A program made the translations under genes and the position numbers. Shown here in pieces: positions 22,549 through 33,000 of a stretch of 64,000 bases of DNA. This stretch comes from Isoetes taiwanensis (Eukaryota > Streptophyta > Lycopodiopsida > Isoetales > Isoetaceae). The DNA lies in the NCBI GenBank assembly GCA_021234155.1, contig JAJEKV010000025.1:14550241-14614240 (forward strand), written 5' to 3'. Numbering within the stretch: position 1 is the first letter of the stretch; each line of letters opens with the position of its first letter. Under the pieces are notes generated by a model. That model had not been told where the DNA came from and made no database searches. It saw only the letters and a list, made by a program, of their open reading frames with translations.

Positions 22549-23989
22549 TTGCCACTGACAAGTTTAAAGGGAAACATCCCAGATGCTATATGGAATCCAG
22601 ATAAAAATATAAACTATGAGAAGCTAAAAGCATTTGGATGTTTAGTTTATGCACATGTTCCTACTGAATTGAGAAAGAAATTAGACAACAAGGCTGAAGT
22701 TGGATTTCTTGTAGGCTATGATGAGCATTCTAAAGGATATAGAATATATGTCCTGGAATCAAAGATCGTGATTAGTCAACAGAGATGTCTTATTTAATGA
22801 GCACATACTTTATAAAGATAGATACAAAAAGGGAACCAAAATTGTCACAACAAGACCAGAGATGCCTATGTTTGATTTAGATGATGCAGATGATTATGAA
22901 GAAGAAAAGCAGGACTTGAGTAATGCAAAATGGAGAGTCCAACAATGCAAACCGAAATGGAGACTCCGAAGTGCGTGAGAAGGTCGAGTCAATTGGTCAT
23001 CATATGAAAAAAAAAAGGAAAACTCAGGAGAAAAATTAGTAGAAGAAGCTAAACTAGAGGAGGGAAAATTATATGCGAGATGAGGGAAAAGTAGGAGACA
23101 CGTTACATTTTGAGCGGAGCAGATTATGGCTATTTTTAGAAGATGAAATCATTCCACAAAACTTTGAAGATGCTCTACAAAGTCGGGACAAAAGATAAGT
23201 GGATAGCTGCCATGAATGATGAACTCAAATCCTTTGAAGAAACTAAAACTTATGACCTTGTCAAGGCTGATAGCAAACGAGAATGTAATTGGAAGCAAGT
23301 GGTTGTACAAAGTAAAAGTAAATCGATGGCGACAAAAAGAAATTTAAGGCAAGACGGTTGCTCAAGGTTACACACGAGAAAAAGGGAAGAGATTATGATG
23401 AAACCTATTCTCCTATAGTCAAGCTCTCACGAGCATTAGAGTTTTGCTTGCTATGGCAAATGCATTAAATTTAGAGCTGCATCACATGGATGTGAAAACA
23501 AGCATTCTTAAATGCCACACTTGAGGAGGAGGCTTATATGAAGCAAGCTCCGGGATATTCACATGGCAAGGATATGGTCCGAAACTCAATAGGGTGATCT
23601 ATGGGTCAAAAACAAGTCACCAAGAGAATGGTACTTATGTATAAATGGTTTCTTACAAGAACGGGGCTTTGAAAAAGTTACATAATGATGGAAATCTCTA
23701 TAGATTTGAAGAAGATGGAGAATATTGCATGATAGCCTTATATGTGGATGATTGTATCATGATTGCAAATTCTTTGAAAATCCTCAACAGGTGCAAAAGC
23801 ATTTTAAAGTCAAGGTTTCAAATGTCGATCCTGGGTGAACTGAGAAAGTTTCTTGGAATTGAGGTTATCGGGGATAGGAAGTTTAAATGGATAAAATTGC
23901 ATCAAAGAACACATATAGAAAATATGCTCAAAAGGTTCAAACTGGTTGAGGCAAAGCCATCCAAAATTCCAATGACAACAGGGGCATAG
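22549..23989 (+). pseudogene. Copia integrase C-terminus and reverse transcriptase remnant
   Basis: The segment NYEKLKAFGCLVYAHVP (near 22610) is the typical copia integrase-to-polymerase linker, followed by KAEVGFLVGYDEHSKGYR. Reverse transcriptase starts with WIAAMNDELKSFEE near 23200 and carries the catalytic YVDD at 23741-23752 (context IALYVDDCIMIAN), then MSILGELRKFLGIEV. Frames are broken between 22797 and 23645. The active-site Asp pair is intact in this copy. Confidence 0.75.
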
Positions 23990-24059
23990 GTCGACCGATG
24001 TTCACAACGTCTCAAATGATGAAGAAAAATAAAATGGAAAATGTACCATATAGAGCATT

Positions 24060-24670
24060 GATTGGGTGCCTACTCTTTTTTGGCAAATAGCACACGACCG
24101 ACATTGCCTATGTTTGTAAAACATCTTGGAGCGTATGAATCATGATGCTACAAAAGAACATTGGGGAGGCAATAGCGAAGTTCTCAAATATCTAAAGGGA
24201 ACACAAACTCATGGTATATGTTTTGATTCAGAAAAACCTAACTATGACTTGTTATAGTGATGCGCATTGGGGAGGAGATCGCATACAAAGGAAATCTACG
24301 GCTATGCTATATATTTAGGAGGAGGTGTCATAACCTGGAGGTGCAAGAAACAAGCGCGGTGGCAATGAGTTCAAATTTGAAGCGAGAATATCTTTGCATC
24401 ATCCTTAGCTGCCGAGGAGAATTAGTTTGGTTAAGAAGATTGTTGGATGAGTTAGGATGTATGCAAAAGATCCTCTGTAAATATGGACCGACAATCGAGT
24501 TGCATTGCAATTGTAAAAAATCCAAAGATTCCATGCCGAGAACCAAGCACATTGAACTAAGTATGCACTTCATAACGAGATTTAGTGAGAGAAGAATCTC
24601 ATACAAATGAGATATGTGGAAACCAATAGTCAAGTAGCGGATGTGTTTACAAAAGCATTGTCGAGGTAAA
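24060..24670 (+). pseudogene. Copia RNase H remnant
   Basis: It contains the AMLIGCL-like segment RALIGCLLF near 24055, a CYSDAHWGGD motif near 24250 (first catalytic Asp of copia RNase H) and, further on, IELHCNCKKS and RTKHIELSMHFI, corresponding to the family's DNQSA and KHIDIRYHFIR regions. The Asp of the DNQS box is not readable. Frame breaks are frequent. Confidence 0.65.
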
Positions 24671-24714
24671 ATTTGTAAAATTGAGAGAGCAATTAAATGT
24701 AGCGACTTATAATT

Positions 24715-24725
24715 TGAAGGAGGAG
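24715..24725 (+). other. Polypurine tract of the copia element
   Basis: GAAGGAGGAG directly abuts the TG of the 3' LTR, the expected position of the plus-strand primer. Confidence 0.8.
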
Positions 24726-25350
24726 TGAAGGGTTTCAAAGCATATAAGTCATGTAAATGGGAGAGCTTTGACATGTGATATTACATTCTAATCTATGAGA
24801 AGCGTGGCGGTGGATTAGAATGTGCATACCGACCTATGAGAAGCAAAGGGCGATGGGTCAAAGTCAAAGGTGTATGGTCAAAGTCAAAGGTGGTATGAGG
24901 TACTACCCGGTGTTGCTAGGCTCGCTAGAAATCGCACACCCACCCCCTGCCCGCCACTTAGGGTTTTGAGTTGACCAAGTCAAAGTCAAAGTCAACTAGG
25001 GCCGAAATTTAAGGTCGGCAAGTCTATCTACTCAGGATTTTTTTAGGCAAGTTGTAGAACTTTTCTATATAAAGGGATGCACAAATTGTCAAGTGGATGT
25101 ACCCAGATTGGAAAGTAAATATATATATAAATTTGGAGTGATGCGTGATGTGAGTACTTGCAGGGGTGTTACAAGAGAGGAGGAGATTATGGGCGCTATG
25201 TTATTGATTTGTATGATGATTATTGACTTGTACTTGATCAAGTGAAAATTAGTGACCACTTTTGGCTTTTCACTAAGATCATAAAGTTGTAAATCTTGCT
25301 AGACATCAATCTTATCAGTTTCTTGAGTATATTATCTTCAAATCTTATCA
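24726..25350 (+). repeat. Copia 3' LTR
   Basis: Begins TGAAGGGTTTCAAAGC and ends AATCTTATCA. It matches the 5' LTR over its length, with small insertions, deletions and a few substitutions, several at CG-containing words. Confidence 0.95.
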
Positions 25351-25355
25351 TATAT
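25351..25355. repeat. Target site duplication TATAT (right) of the copia element
   Basis: Second copy of the 5-bp duplication, directly after the 3' LTR. Confidence 0.9.
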
Positions 25356-26113
25356 AGGGGAAAAGAGCACCCAATTTATCACAAAACCAAAACAAAAAAG
25401 GAGCCAGTTCAGGACAAAAGAAACTATGATCAAGACTTTCATCTTGCATACAACCCGAAAGTGACAAAGGGCGTAAATATTATTAGGTCTCCTTGAAATT
25501 TCTTGAAAAGGGCTTTACCTTCCTCCCCTAAATAGACCATTGGAGTAGTAGATGCCACACCTTTGGAGTAGTAGACTTTGGCTTTGTGGCATGACGAAAC
25601 CCATGCTTCAGAAGTCTTAAGGACTTGTGAATGCTATTGGACTTAATGTTTTAGATGTGCGTTCTATCCACGGGCTACTTGGATTTCTCCGCCCTTTGTA
25701 TCACATGTATTTCTTTATCATTTAATGACCACTATACTATAAATATTTTCATAGTACCCCGGAGGATACTTATTACACCGTACCATTGAAAAGTTACGTA
25801 AGTGTAGGAGACCTATAAACAAATTGAGAGGAGCTTGCGTTTGTACTTACAAATTTGAAAAAAAGGTGGTGGAACAAGATTGCACGTGCCATAGCTTTTG
25901 ACCCTAGTGGTAAATGGGATGCTTTAGTGGATCAATAAGATGCTTTTAGGCAACATGCAAAAGTATTTATACTTTGCCATTAGAGGACATTCCAGATGCT
26001 TCTAACATCCTTGTAAAGTTTCTTAATCCCATCATCTGGTTTGAGTTTATGCTTTTGTCACAGACGTTGCTTCCTAATATCATGTCATGTAATGTATGCA
26101 TTGATGACATCAT
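25356..26113. other. Intergenic DNA, nothing recognised
   Basis: AT-rich spacer between the copia element and the hAT element. A CTTTGGAGTAGTAGA word follows a similar GGAGTAGTAGA 20 bp earlier. No gene seen. Confidence 0.4.
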
Positions 26114-26121
26114 GTAACGTG
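26114..26121. repeat. 8-bp target site duplication GTAACGTG (left), hAT copy 1
   Basis: GTAACGTG immediately precedes the CAGGG end of the element and is repeated exactly at 27209-27216. Confidence 0.9.
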
Positions 26122-27208
26122 CAGGGTAGCCCTTAAACTCGAAATATCGCCAAAAGGCTATTTTTTTGGACATTTGCATTTTTTTTCACTACTGTTGAGT
26201 AGGATCAATTAGGAGTGGTGTTAATAAAATATCGCCACCTTGTCTACGAAATTTTCTCCTTCCACTCATAAGTTAGCCTACATCACTAAATATTGGATTC
26301 TTGGATTCGCCCCCATGTGAATTTTATTCTTGGTAATTATTCTAAAATCGCCCCTTAACCCCAAAAATCATGTAAAATTAATACAAATTCTATTCTTGGT
26401 GAGTTTTTTGAATTGTCGTTTACCTCCAGGAAAAAAAAAGAGGGGAAGGGGGAAAACCATGCATGTTACGTGGATTTCATGATCCGGCTCCAACATCCAG
26501 ATATGCAATCTTGGAGTATTTTTGCTTTTGGTTTGTTGTTTATCCAATCTTAAAAAGATGACTGAAATCAAATCAGTTTGTGCTTGCCCACCATAATATG
26601 CAATTATGCCTGGGCTAAGTTTGTGTACTTGTTGTTGTTTAGCGTTTAGTGTGGAGCTATTGAGATTTACAATCAGATAAGGATATGAGGTATGTTGTAG
26701 AGTAGTTATAGTTGGTTTGCTTACTCATTTTATCAGAATACTTACCCTCTTGATTTGGTTATGAGGCAATTGATTTTGTTACATTTTAGAGCAACCGTAC
26801 CTTATCTTAGCTATTAAGTTTTTCTATTTTTTGTTATCATGATTATTTCTATGTACGTGCAACCAATCTAGGTAATACATGGTGTATATGATTGTCTTGT
26901 CTTCTGTATTTTAATCATCAACTGCTCAGTTCAATTGTTGCACAGACATCCTTATGACATGATCAAACTCTTCAAATTGGTGACGAATGATGTTAAATAT
27001 CGTGGTAGAAATCTAGGGTTTAGGCACCTAGATATCTTGAGAAAAAAGTATATATTCCATCATTTGATGGATGAAAGATTCGCCAAGGTTGCTACAACTC
27101 AAATTGAAGCCCGAAACAAAATCGCCAACATAACTAATCGAAAAAAGCTAAGATTCGCCTCATATTCTAAATTACACCTATGAAAATTTGGGCTTAAGGG
27201 CTACCCTG
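26122..27208 (+). mobile_element. Non-autonomous hAT-type DNA transposon, copy 1 (1,087 bp)
   Basis: Ends are CAGGGTAGCCCTTAA and its exact complement TTAAGGGCTACCCTG, with weaker pairing for several more bases. The 8-bp duplication and CAGGG/CCCTG termini are hallmarks of the hAT superfamily. No transposase is encoded, so it would need one in trans. It carries an exon-like segment of a host-like gene. An (A/T)TCGCC word recurs near both ends. A near-identical element of equal length is at 47125-48211. Confidence 0.88.
26930..27183 (+). pseudogene. Gene fragment captured inside hAT copy 1
   Basis: A splice-acceptor-like TTGTTGCACAG (ending about 26944) precedes an open stretch beginning HPYDMIKLFKLVTNDV and continuing through GRNLGFRHLDILRKK, IFHHLMDERF and a Lys/Arg-rich end, stopping at 27181-27183 just inside the terminal repeat. 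Upstream, a GAG|GTATGT donor-like site lies near 26690. The residue pattern is protein-like, but I do not recognise the source gene. Capture of spliced host gene pieces is known for Pack-type elements; here it is inferred. Confidence 0.45.
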
Positions 27209-27216
27209 GTAACGTG
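27209..27216. repeat. 8-bp target site duplication GTAACGTG (right), hAT copy 1
   Basis: Exact repeat of 26114-26121. Confidence 0.9.
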
Positions 27217-27501
27217 TGAATTTAGTTCTCTATCTTATGTGATTTGGATATTGTGGCATCCTATGTTGCAACTGCTAGCTCAGGGCTGTAAGATGCCCTT
27301 GGTCTTCTTGGAGTCAATACATAGTTTTTTTCAACGTCTAGGCAGAAGTTTGCCATTTCCAATTTGTGATTGCACATTTACATACAATCGATTTGTTCCC
27401 TATATGTCCCATGCAATTGATGATTATGTTGAAGCTTATGCAGATTGTCTTATTGCATTGCACAATTTTTTCCGTGTAATGTGATTGCACTACTGCTACC
27501 A
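27217..27501. other. Spacer between hAT copy 1 and the gypsy element
   Basis: Continues the DNA into which the hAT element inserted. No gene recognised. Confidence 0.4.
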
Positions 27502-27963
27502 TGCTATGACAGCATGGAAGAGCAAGACACATTCTCATATTCTCATGCTCACACTTTGATTTGAACAAGACATACAAAGACAATGCATCTTTGCACATTT
27601 TGAGAAGAAGACTTGAAGACCAAGGTGAGGACATTTGACAAAGATCACACAAGCATGCCATAGAAGGTGATTCAAGCAAATATTGAAGATTTGAAGACTG
27701 CTTGAAGAGTTCTTGGTATGTGATGCTTATATTTGCTTGGCATAACCACATTCCTTGATTCCCATCTTAAACCTCCTACGTCCCTTACCATGAAAACACG
27801 CCCATTAGACCCCAAGTTCCATGTCCACTCTTCATTTCCTAAGGCAAATTGGCCTAGAAGATTTTTTCTAGTCAAAACTTCTCTTCACATGCCATTCACA
27901 TCACACACATGCTTACCATACAATCACCATCTCATTAAAGCACAAATTTCCACTTGACTTGGT

Positions 27964-28085
27964 CATGCTCATGGTCAAAGCTCAAATTTCTCTCTCTAGA
28001 ATTCATACTCATGGTCAAAGGTCAAATTTCTCTCTCTAGAAGTCATACTCATGGTCAAAGGTCAAATTTCTCTCTCTAGAAGTCA
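27964..28085 (+). repeat. Three 40-bp tandem units with W-box cores in gypsy U3
   Basis: Three head-to-tail units, each with CATGGTCAAAG(C/G)TCAAATTTCTCTCTCTAGAA. Each has one or two GGTCAA (TTGACC) cores beside a CT-rich stretch. The 3' LTR has only two units (about 35626-35710), so the array length differs between LTRs. Confidence 0.8.
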
Positions 28086-28820
28086 AATAATGAGAGAAAG
28101 TGCAAAATTCCTAAGGGAAGCAATCAAAAGTCAAATTTTGCCTAGAAGATGCAAATCATATGCATTGGTATTAAAATGGACCTATGACATGCCAAGTCAT
28201 CATACATGTCATCTACATTACCATGTCACATCATACACGTGTCACCCCATTAAAATTCCATCCTTTGCAAAAGTTCTTCAATTTACATGGTTAAATCCAT
28301 AAGGGTGACATATCATCTTGCCACATCATCACCAACACCTCCACATCATCATCCACATGTCATACACATCATGTCCACCTCATCCCATGTTTTGACTAGA
28401 AAAAATATTCTTAGCCAACTTGTTTGACATCTCATTACCCCTACTTGCCATGTCATCCTCACATTGCCAACTCATCATGCCCACATGCCACATCACCATT
28501 CTCATACCTCCTTTCAAAGCAAAAAAATTAAAAAGCCTTTTTGCAAAAAAGATTCCACCATCATTGAGAGCATCAAAAAAGATTCCTTTTGCAAAAAAGA
28601 GATTCCAAAAACTCGTTTATTTGGGCCTGCATATATGGTTTCTTGGGAAGCGTGCCTAACCATATTTTGCAAAAAATGTTTCCTATCTACTCCCCCAGCC
28701 TAGATTTCCCTCCCAATCCCCCCCCGCCACGTGGTATACCCGGGCATGTGGGGCGATGAAGGTACCGAGGCCCACAGTGGATATAGCACGTATTGTTAAT
28801 GATTTGATTTTATTATTCCT

Positions 28821-28826
28821 TATATA
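28821..28826 (+). promoter_or_regulatory. TATA box candidate in the gypsy 5' LTR
   Basis: TATATA in the context CCTTATATACCC, about 1.3 kb into the LTR and downstream of the W-box array. Transcript start not determined. Confidence 0.4.
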
Positions 28827-30126
28827 CCCTTGCTTCATTTCAAGTTGGGCCTGTGGGATATTTCGCAGATTTTGCCAAAAACCCTAATCTTCAAGAACTG
28901 CCAAGATAAAATTTGTCTGAAACAACCTCTCAATCATTACCTTAAGACGTCGAATTGGCCTATTGCACACCAAGAACCTATCAGATAAGCTAAAAAACAA
29001 AATTTCGGCACGGATTTGCCAAGAACAGAGCTAAACAGGGGAATTCAAAAGGGGGTTTTGTTCTCAGAGAATTTTTCAAGGGCTTTGAGGCGAATGACGG
29101 ATCGGTTGCTTTGAAGAAAGACCAGTTCATACATCTGGAGCTTGAATCTGCCATCCAAACATGAGATTTTGCATGAATTATTGACAAATTTGTGCAGATT
29201 ACCTGATTGTGTACCTTTTTTCATCCTGTGCCCAAGACTTAGAGCTTGGGATTATTATTGTTTGCCTGTGTGATTCTGAGTTGAATGAAAATCCGAGCCT
29301 TGTTGAGAAATTTGTGAAAGCTTCCTATTGATTTCGTGTCGGATGTTATATTTGTACAACACTTAGTCCTTGCATCCTACCTTGAGAGAGAAAAAAGCAG
29401 AAATATTGCACACGAGCATCTGTAGCATAGATTCATGATATTAAAAATGTTTGCTCAACCCACTGATAGTACTTTAAGCCTGCATCATTAGACCCTTGAT
29501 TTGTTCTCATTACTCTATATTTACATTGTGCCCAAGTAACCTTCATCTGTTTATTTGCATAGGCATTGGTGGCATTGATACTGCTTAGAAAAGTAAAAAA
29601 GTGCATCCAAACATCTAGCAATTCTTGATCTGCCTGTTGTTCATACTCTGTGACAGACAGTCAACAAAAAAATAAAATTCCAAAAAAGATACATATCTTT
29701 CTGCAAAGAGCATTCTTGAAGATTGTGAGCAGACATTCTGGAGAGGGATTGAAGCATCAGATCTCAAAAAGAAGTTACCTTTATTGAGTTAGAAAATTTA
29801 ACTCTCTGCCAGGGATATTGACCAAAAGCTGACCAGGGATGCTTATTTGAACAGCTCGCTCTAATCCAAATTTATCTGACTTTTTTCCCAGTATCCTTCA
29901 AAGTCTTGTGCAGCTTTAGAATCAATAATAATGAGTAAAGTCCCTTTGGTTTGCATTTGGCATGTATCCTTGCAAGGCAGACTTTTTTCTCTTTAGGGAA
30001 AGCTATTCATAATCACTGTTCGAGCATTCTTCTTGGGATTGTTTTACTCAGAGTGGTCGCCTCAAGCAATCTGGAGCTTCTAAACCACTGAGGTTGAAGG
30101 TTTTGCCAGGAACACCTTCAACATTT

Positions 30127-30143
30127 TGGAGACTCTACTGAGA
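30127..30143 (+). other. Primer-binding site, Tat/Ogre (tRNA-Arg) type
   Basis: TGGAGACTCTACTGAGA resembles the TGGCGACTCYRCTGGGGA primer site of plant Tat/Ogre elements, with a few changes. Forty bases upstream of the MAPRRTNEASKAS start, it fixes the LTR end. Confidence 0.55.
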
Positions 30144-30165
30144 TAATTTCCTGGAATTTGAACTC

Positions 30166-30612
30166 ATGGCTCCTAGGAGAACTAATGAAGCATCGAAAGC
30201 ATCTTTGAAGCTACGTGAGAATCATGAAGCTTCTACTGCAGCACCAAGTGTGAGTATATAGCAAACACAGGTATGCCTTGTCAATTTTGAATTGAATCGG
30301 CCAATTTATGTTCCTACTTTTGATCCGAGCATGAATGCTAACAATTTTTAGAAAACTTTTGAGGAGTATTATCAAGAATATGGACACAAGAAAGGTTGCA
30401 AATTTGTGCAGGAGATTGAAGGACAAGAGGAAATTATGGCTGTGCATACAAGAGGAATGAACAATGCAAAGGAGAAAGAGTCAGCACAGGCCATTGAGGA
30501 CGTCAATGCTGTGAGACATAAGGAAATCAAGCAAAATATGGTTGTGCCTCCTCCCCCTATTCAGAAATATTTGAAAAAGGATAAAGATAGTGAGGATTTT
30601 GTATTTGCTTAA
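30166..30612 (+). pseudogene. Short gag-like N-terminal region of the gypsy element
   Basis: The start MAPRRTNEASKAS lies just after the primer site. Readable pieces include PTFDPSMNANNF, a FEEYYQEYGHKKGC segment and a Lys/Glu-rich stretch ending in PPPPIQKYLKKDKDSEDFVFA. In-frame stops are present. The whole zone is about 150 codons, much shorter than the several hundred residues usual for Tat gag, and no CCHC knuckle is seen. An internal deletion is the simplest explanation. Confidence 0.5.
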
Positions 30613-30639
30613 AAATTCTAAAATTAATATTGACTTGTT

Positions 30640-31203
30640 GACTCTGCTCAAAATAGCTCCATCCTACAGGAAGAAGGTACTCAATTTGATCAAAGAAGAT
30701 GAGTTTGCTCTAACCAATCATATCGAGGAACGCATGCTTACTCAGGAAGATTATGACCCAGGGGCTTTTACTTGTGTTGCTAGAATGGGCAAGAAAATTT
30801 TAATCAAGGTCCTGTTAGATGGAGGATCACCTCTAAATGTCCCTGTAGGGATAGTCAGCAATGTACCAATTGATGTGGAAGGTATTGTTGTTGCATCTAA
30901 CTTTGTTGTGGTTGCTTTTGAAGGGATAGAAGAGAAATCAGATGCTTTTGGGAAGAAAGTGGCTTTCTACAGTTGATGCCAGGCTTGTTTGGTCAAAAGG
31001 GGAATGCACTATTTCCAATGGTAAGAAAAAGGTAACACTCTACAACAAAGTAGGTGAATTTGAAGCCTTAAACTTCATAGAAGAAGACATGCTGCTCTCA
31101 AATCCATGTGGAGAGTTTGTATTGAATGCAAATGATCCAATATATAACTCAGAATTCCCTATGCAGGTAGCTCTGCCTAAACAAGAAAATTTTGCTTACT
31201 TAT
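30640..31203 (+). pseudogene. Gypsy aspartic protease region
   Basis: The sequence reads IKVLLDGGSPLNVPV near 30820, corresponding to the retroviral-type protease active site (family D[ST]GA; plant Tat elements commonly DGGSxxN). The LLGRKWL segment near 30943 corresponds to the LGRPWL motif at the end of this domain in Tat elements, followed by a WSKGEC...TLYNK stretch. The frame changes once, near 30942-30976. The protease would cut the Gag-Pol precursor. Confidence 0.6.
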
Positions 31204-31620
31204 AGTTTGATGGTGGTGTTTCCAAAAGACTTAGTGTTGCTTCCTCTGCTGCTATCCTCAAAGATTTTTCTAATAGATTGCTTGCAAAAGTAGGCAGAAT
31301 TTTTCCTAATGCAGCCTCAAATATGGCAGAATATAAGGCTCTAATAGCAGTACTCCAAGAAGCTAAGAATTTGAGTATTAATGAAATTGTTATCTTTGGA
31401 GATTCTCAGCTTGTTTGTAGGCAAATATTGGGGGAATATCAGGCCAAAAATGAAGACATGATCTCAATCAGGAACCAAGCTTTGGGAGAACTAAAAACTT
31501 CAAGACGCTGAGACTGGCCTCACGTGCCAAGGAACAAAAACTCTGAAGCTGATGCATTATGCAAAAGTGTTTTGCTTGAGCATTTGGCTGAGGGAGCAGT
31601 TCAAGAAGAGGAACTGGAGA
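31203..31620 (+). pseudogene. Additional (archaeal-like) RNase H domain located before the reverse transcriptase
   Basis: This domain degrades RNA in RNA/DNA hybrids. Four acidic positions are in order: FDGG (Asp codon 31209-31211), MAEYKAL (Glu 31329-31331), FGDSQLV (Asp 31401-31403) and NSEADALC (Asp 31551-31553). The AEYxAL / GDSQLV pattern matches the extra RNase H acquired by plant Tat elements. In the Tat elements I know of, it follows the Ty3-type RNase H; here it precedes the reverse transcriptase. One stop lies ahead of FDGG and one after the TSRR segment, either of which could be read error. Confidence 0.7.
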
Positions 31621-31699
31621 AAAAGGACCTGCAACAGCTCTATCCTATTCTGGTAATCAATGCAAGTGAGGAGAAACAGGTAAAGGAAGTTAAGTTGAA

Positions 31700-33000
31700 C
31701 AAAAAGGGTATAGATAGAGTTCTATATGTTGGTGACTTGTTCAAAGAAGTGGATAATGCCTTTGTTACTAATTTTTTTGATGATTGGAAAGATATTTTTG
31801 CCTGGGACTATGATGAGTTAGTTGGTGTTGATAAGAGGATATGTGAGTTTGAGATAAAAATCAAGGAAGGTATGAAACCTATGGTTCAAAAGCTCAGAAG
31901 AATTAATGCATCCTTATTAGGCCTGATCAAAGAGGAATTATATAAAATGAAAGATGCAGATGTGATTGCAGAGATTGTAAATCCTGAGTGATTATCTTGC
32001 ATTGTACCAGTAGAGAAGAAAAATAAAACTATAAGGGTTTGCATTGACTATAGGGACTTGAATAAAGCTATCATTAAAGATTGTTACCATTTGCCTTTTT
32101 TAGAAGAAGTTTTACATGTTGTTGCAGGCAAGGAAATATATTCTTTCTTAGATGGCTTTTCAGGTTTCAATCAAATAAGCATATAGGAGGAAGATCAACC
32201 AAAGACCTCATTCATTACACCTTGGGGAACATTTGCCATGAAGAGGATGCCCTTTGGATTAATGAATGCATCTGCAACTTTCCAAAGAGCCATGGACACT
32301 ATTTTCAAGGATATGCCTTCAAATGCATTTCGTGTCTTCTTGGATGATCTTTGTTTAGGAACTTCCCTCAAAGATCATTTTGGTGTTCTAACTAAATTAT
32401 TTACCTTGTGCAAGAAAGGAGGTGTCAGTTTAAACCCAAAGAAATGTGTCTTTTTGTGCTCAAGAGGAGAATTGCTTGGGCATGTAGTGTCTACAAAAGG
32501 CATTCAGGTGGCAGAAGCTAAAATTGAGGCTTTGAAGAAACTAGCTCCTAAAAAGACACTCAAACAGGTAAAAAGCTTCATGGGAATGACTAGTTTTCTG
32601 AGAATATATGTCCCTCACTTCTCACACAAACCTCACAAAGGTTGGAAAATTTTCCAAGAGTGAAAGCAAACATATTCTGGTTGATTGGAATGAAGAATGT
32701 CAAGAACCCTTTGATAAAATCATCAATGTCATATGCCATTCTATTCTGCTAAAGCCCCCAGACTTAGAAAAGCCTTTCAAAGCCTATATTAGTGTCACTA
32801 AAAGGGCAATTGGTGTTGCATTGCTGCAAGAAGACCATGTTATTGCTTTTGCCAGCAAAATGTGGTCTGATACTGAGCTAAGATATCCTAGACTAGAAAA
32901 GAGTGCTGCTGCTTTGATGTTTTTGATAGAAAGACAGGGATCAAGTTTATATGAGGCAAAACCCTCTATCTCTCCTCTTTGCAAAGAAACAACCAAAAGC
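31700..33000 (+). pseudogene. Gypsy reverse transcriptase with degenerate Ty3-type RNase H
   Basis: The palm and fingers read VEKKNKTIRVCIDYRDLNKA, FLDGFSGFNQI, WGTFAMKRMPFGLMNASATFQR and the catalytic box VFLDDL (Asp pair 32343-32348, with Phe-Leu before Asp-Asp instead of Tyr-Val/Ile). SLNPKKCVFL, LLGHVVSTKGI and KSFMGMTSFLRIYVPHFS follow. The tethered RNase H reads FKAYISVTKRAIGVALLQ and IAFASKMWSDTELRYPRLEK; the catalytic Asp of the usual YTDAS box is absent. Stops near 31990 and 32187 and a frame change near 32640 interrupt it. Confidence 0.8.

Larger units (their letters stand above)
19872..25350 (+). mobile_element. Ty1/copia LTR retrotransposon, complete outline, decayed coding
   Basis: A 5,479-bp element with two very similar LTRs (619 and 625 bp, both TG...CA), a perfect 5-bp target duplication TATAT, a primer-binding site, a purine tract before the 3' LTR, and gag, integrase, reverse transcriptase and RNase H remnants in the copia order (integrase before reverse transcriptase). 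Coding frames are repeatedly interrupted. The LTRs differ mostly by small indels, so the insertion is fairly recent or the differences include read errors. Confidence 0.95.
27502..30123 (+). repeat. Gypsy 5' LTR (right end inferred from the primer site)
   Basis: Starts TGCTATGACAGC. The end is placed at a CA just before the primer-binding site, giving about 2.6 kb. Only the first 1.2 kb can be compared with the 3' LTR. It contains a 40-bp tandem repeat with W-box cores and a TATATA box near 28821. Confidence 0.6.

Noticed and set aside
26122-27208. Helitron or Mutator-like identity for the two 1,087-bp elements
   Set aside because: Exact terminal inverted repeats exclude a Helitron; an exact 8-bp duplication with CAGGG/CCCTG ends fits hAT better than the 9-bp duplications of Mutator-like elements.
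27502-28490. Two independent solo LTRs instead of one gypsy element
   Set aside because: Pol domains in the correct orientation lie between the two LTR copies and a primer site follows the 5' copy, so a single element is simpler.
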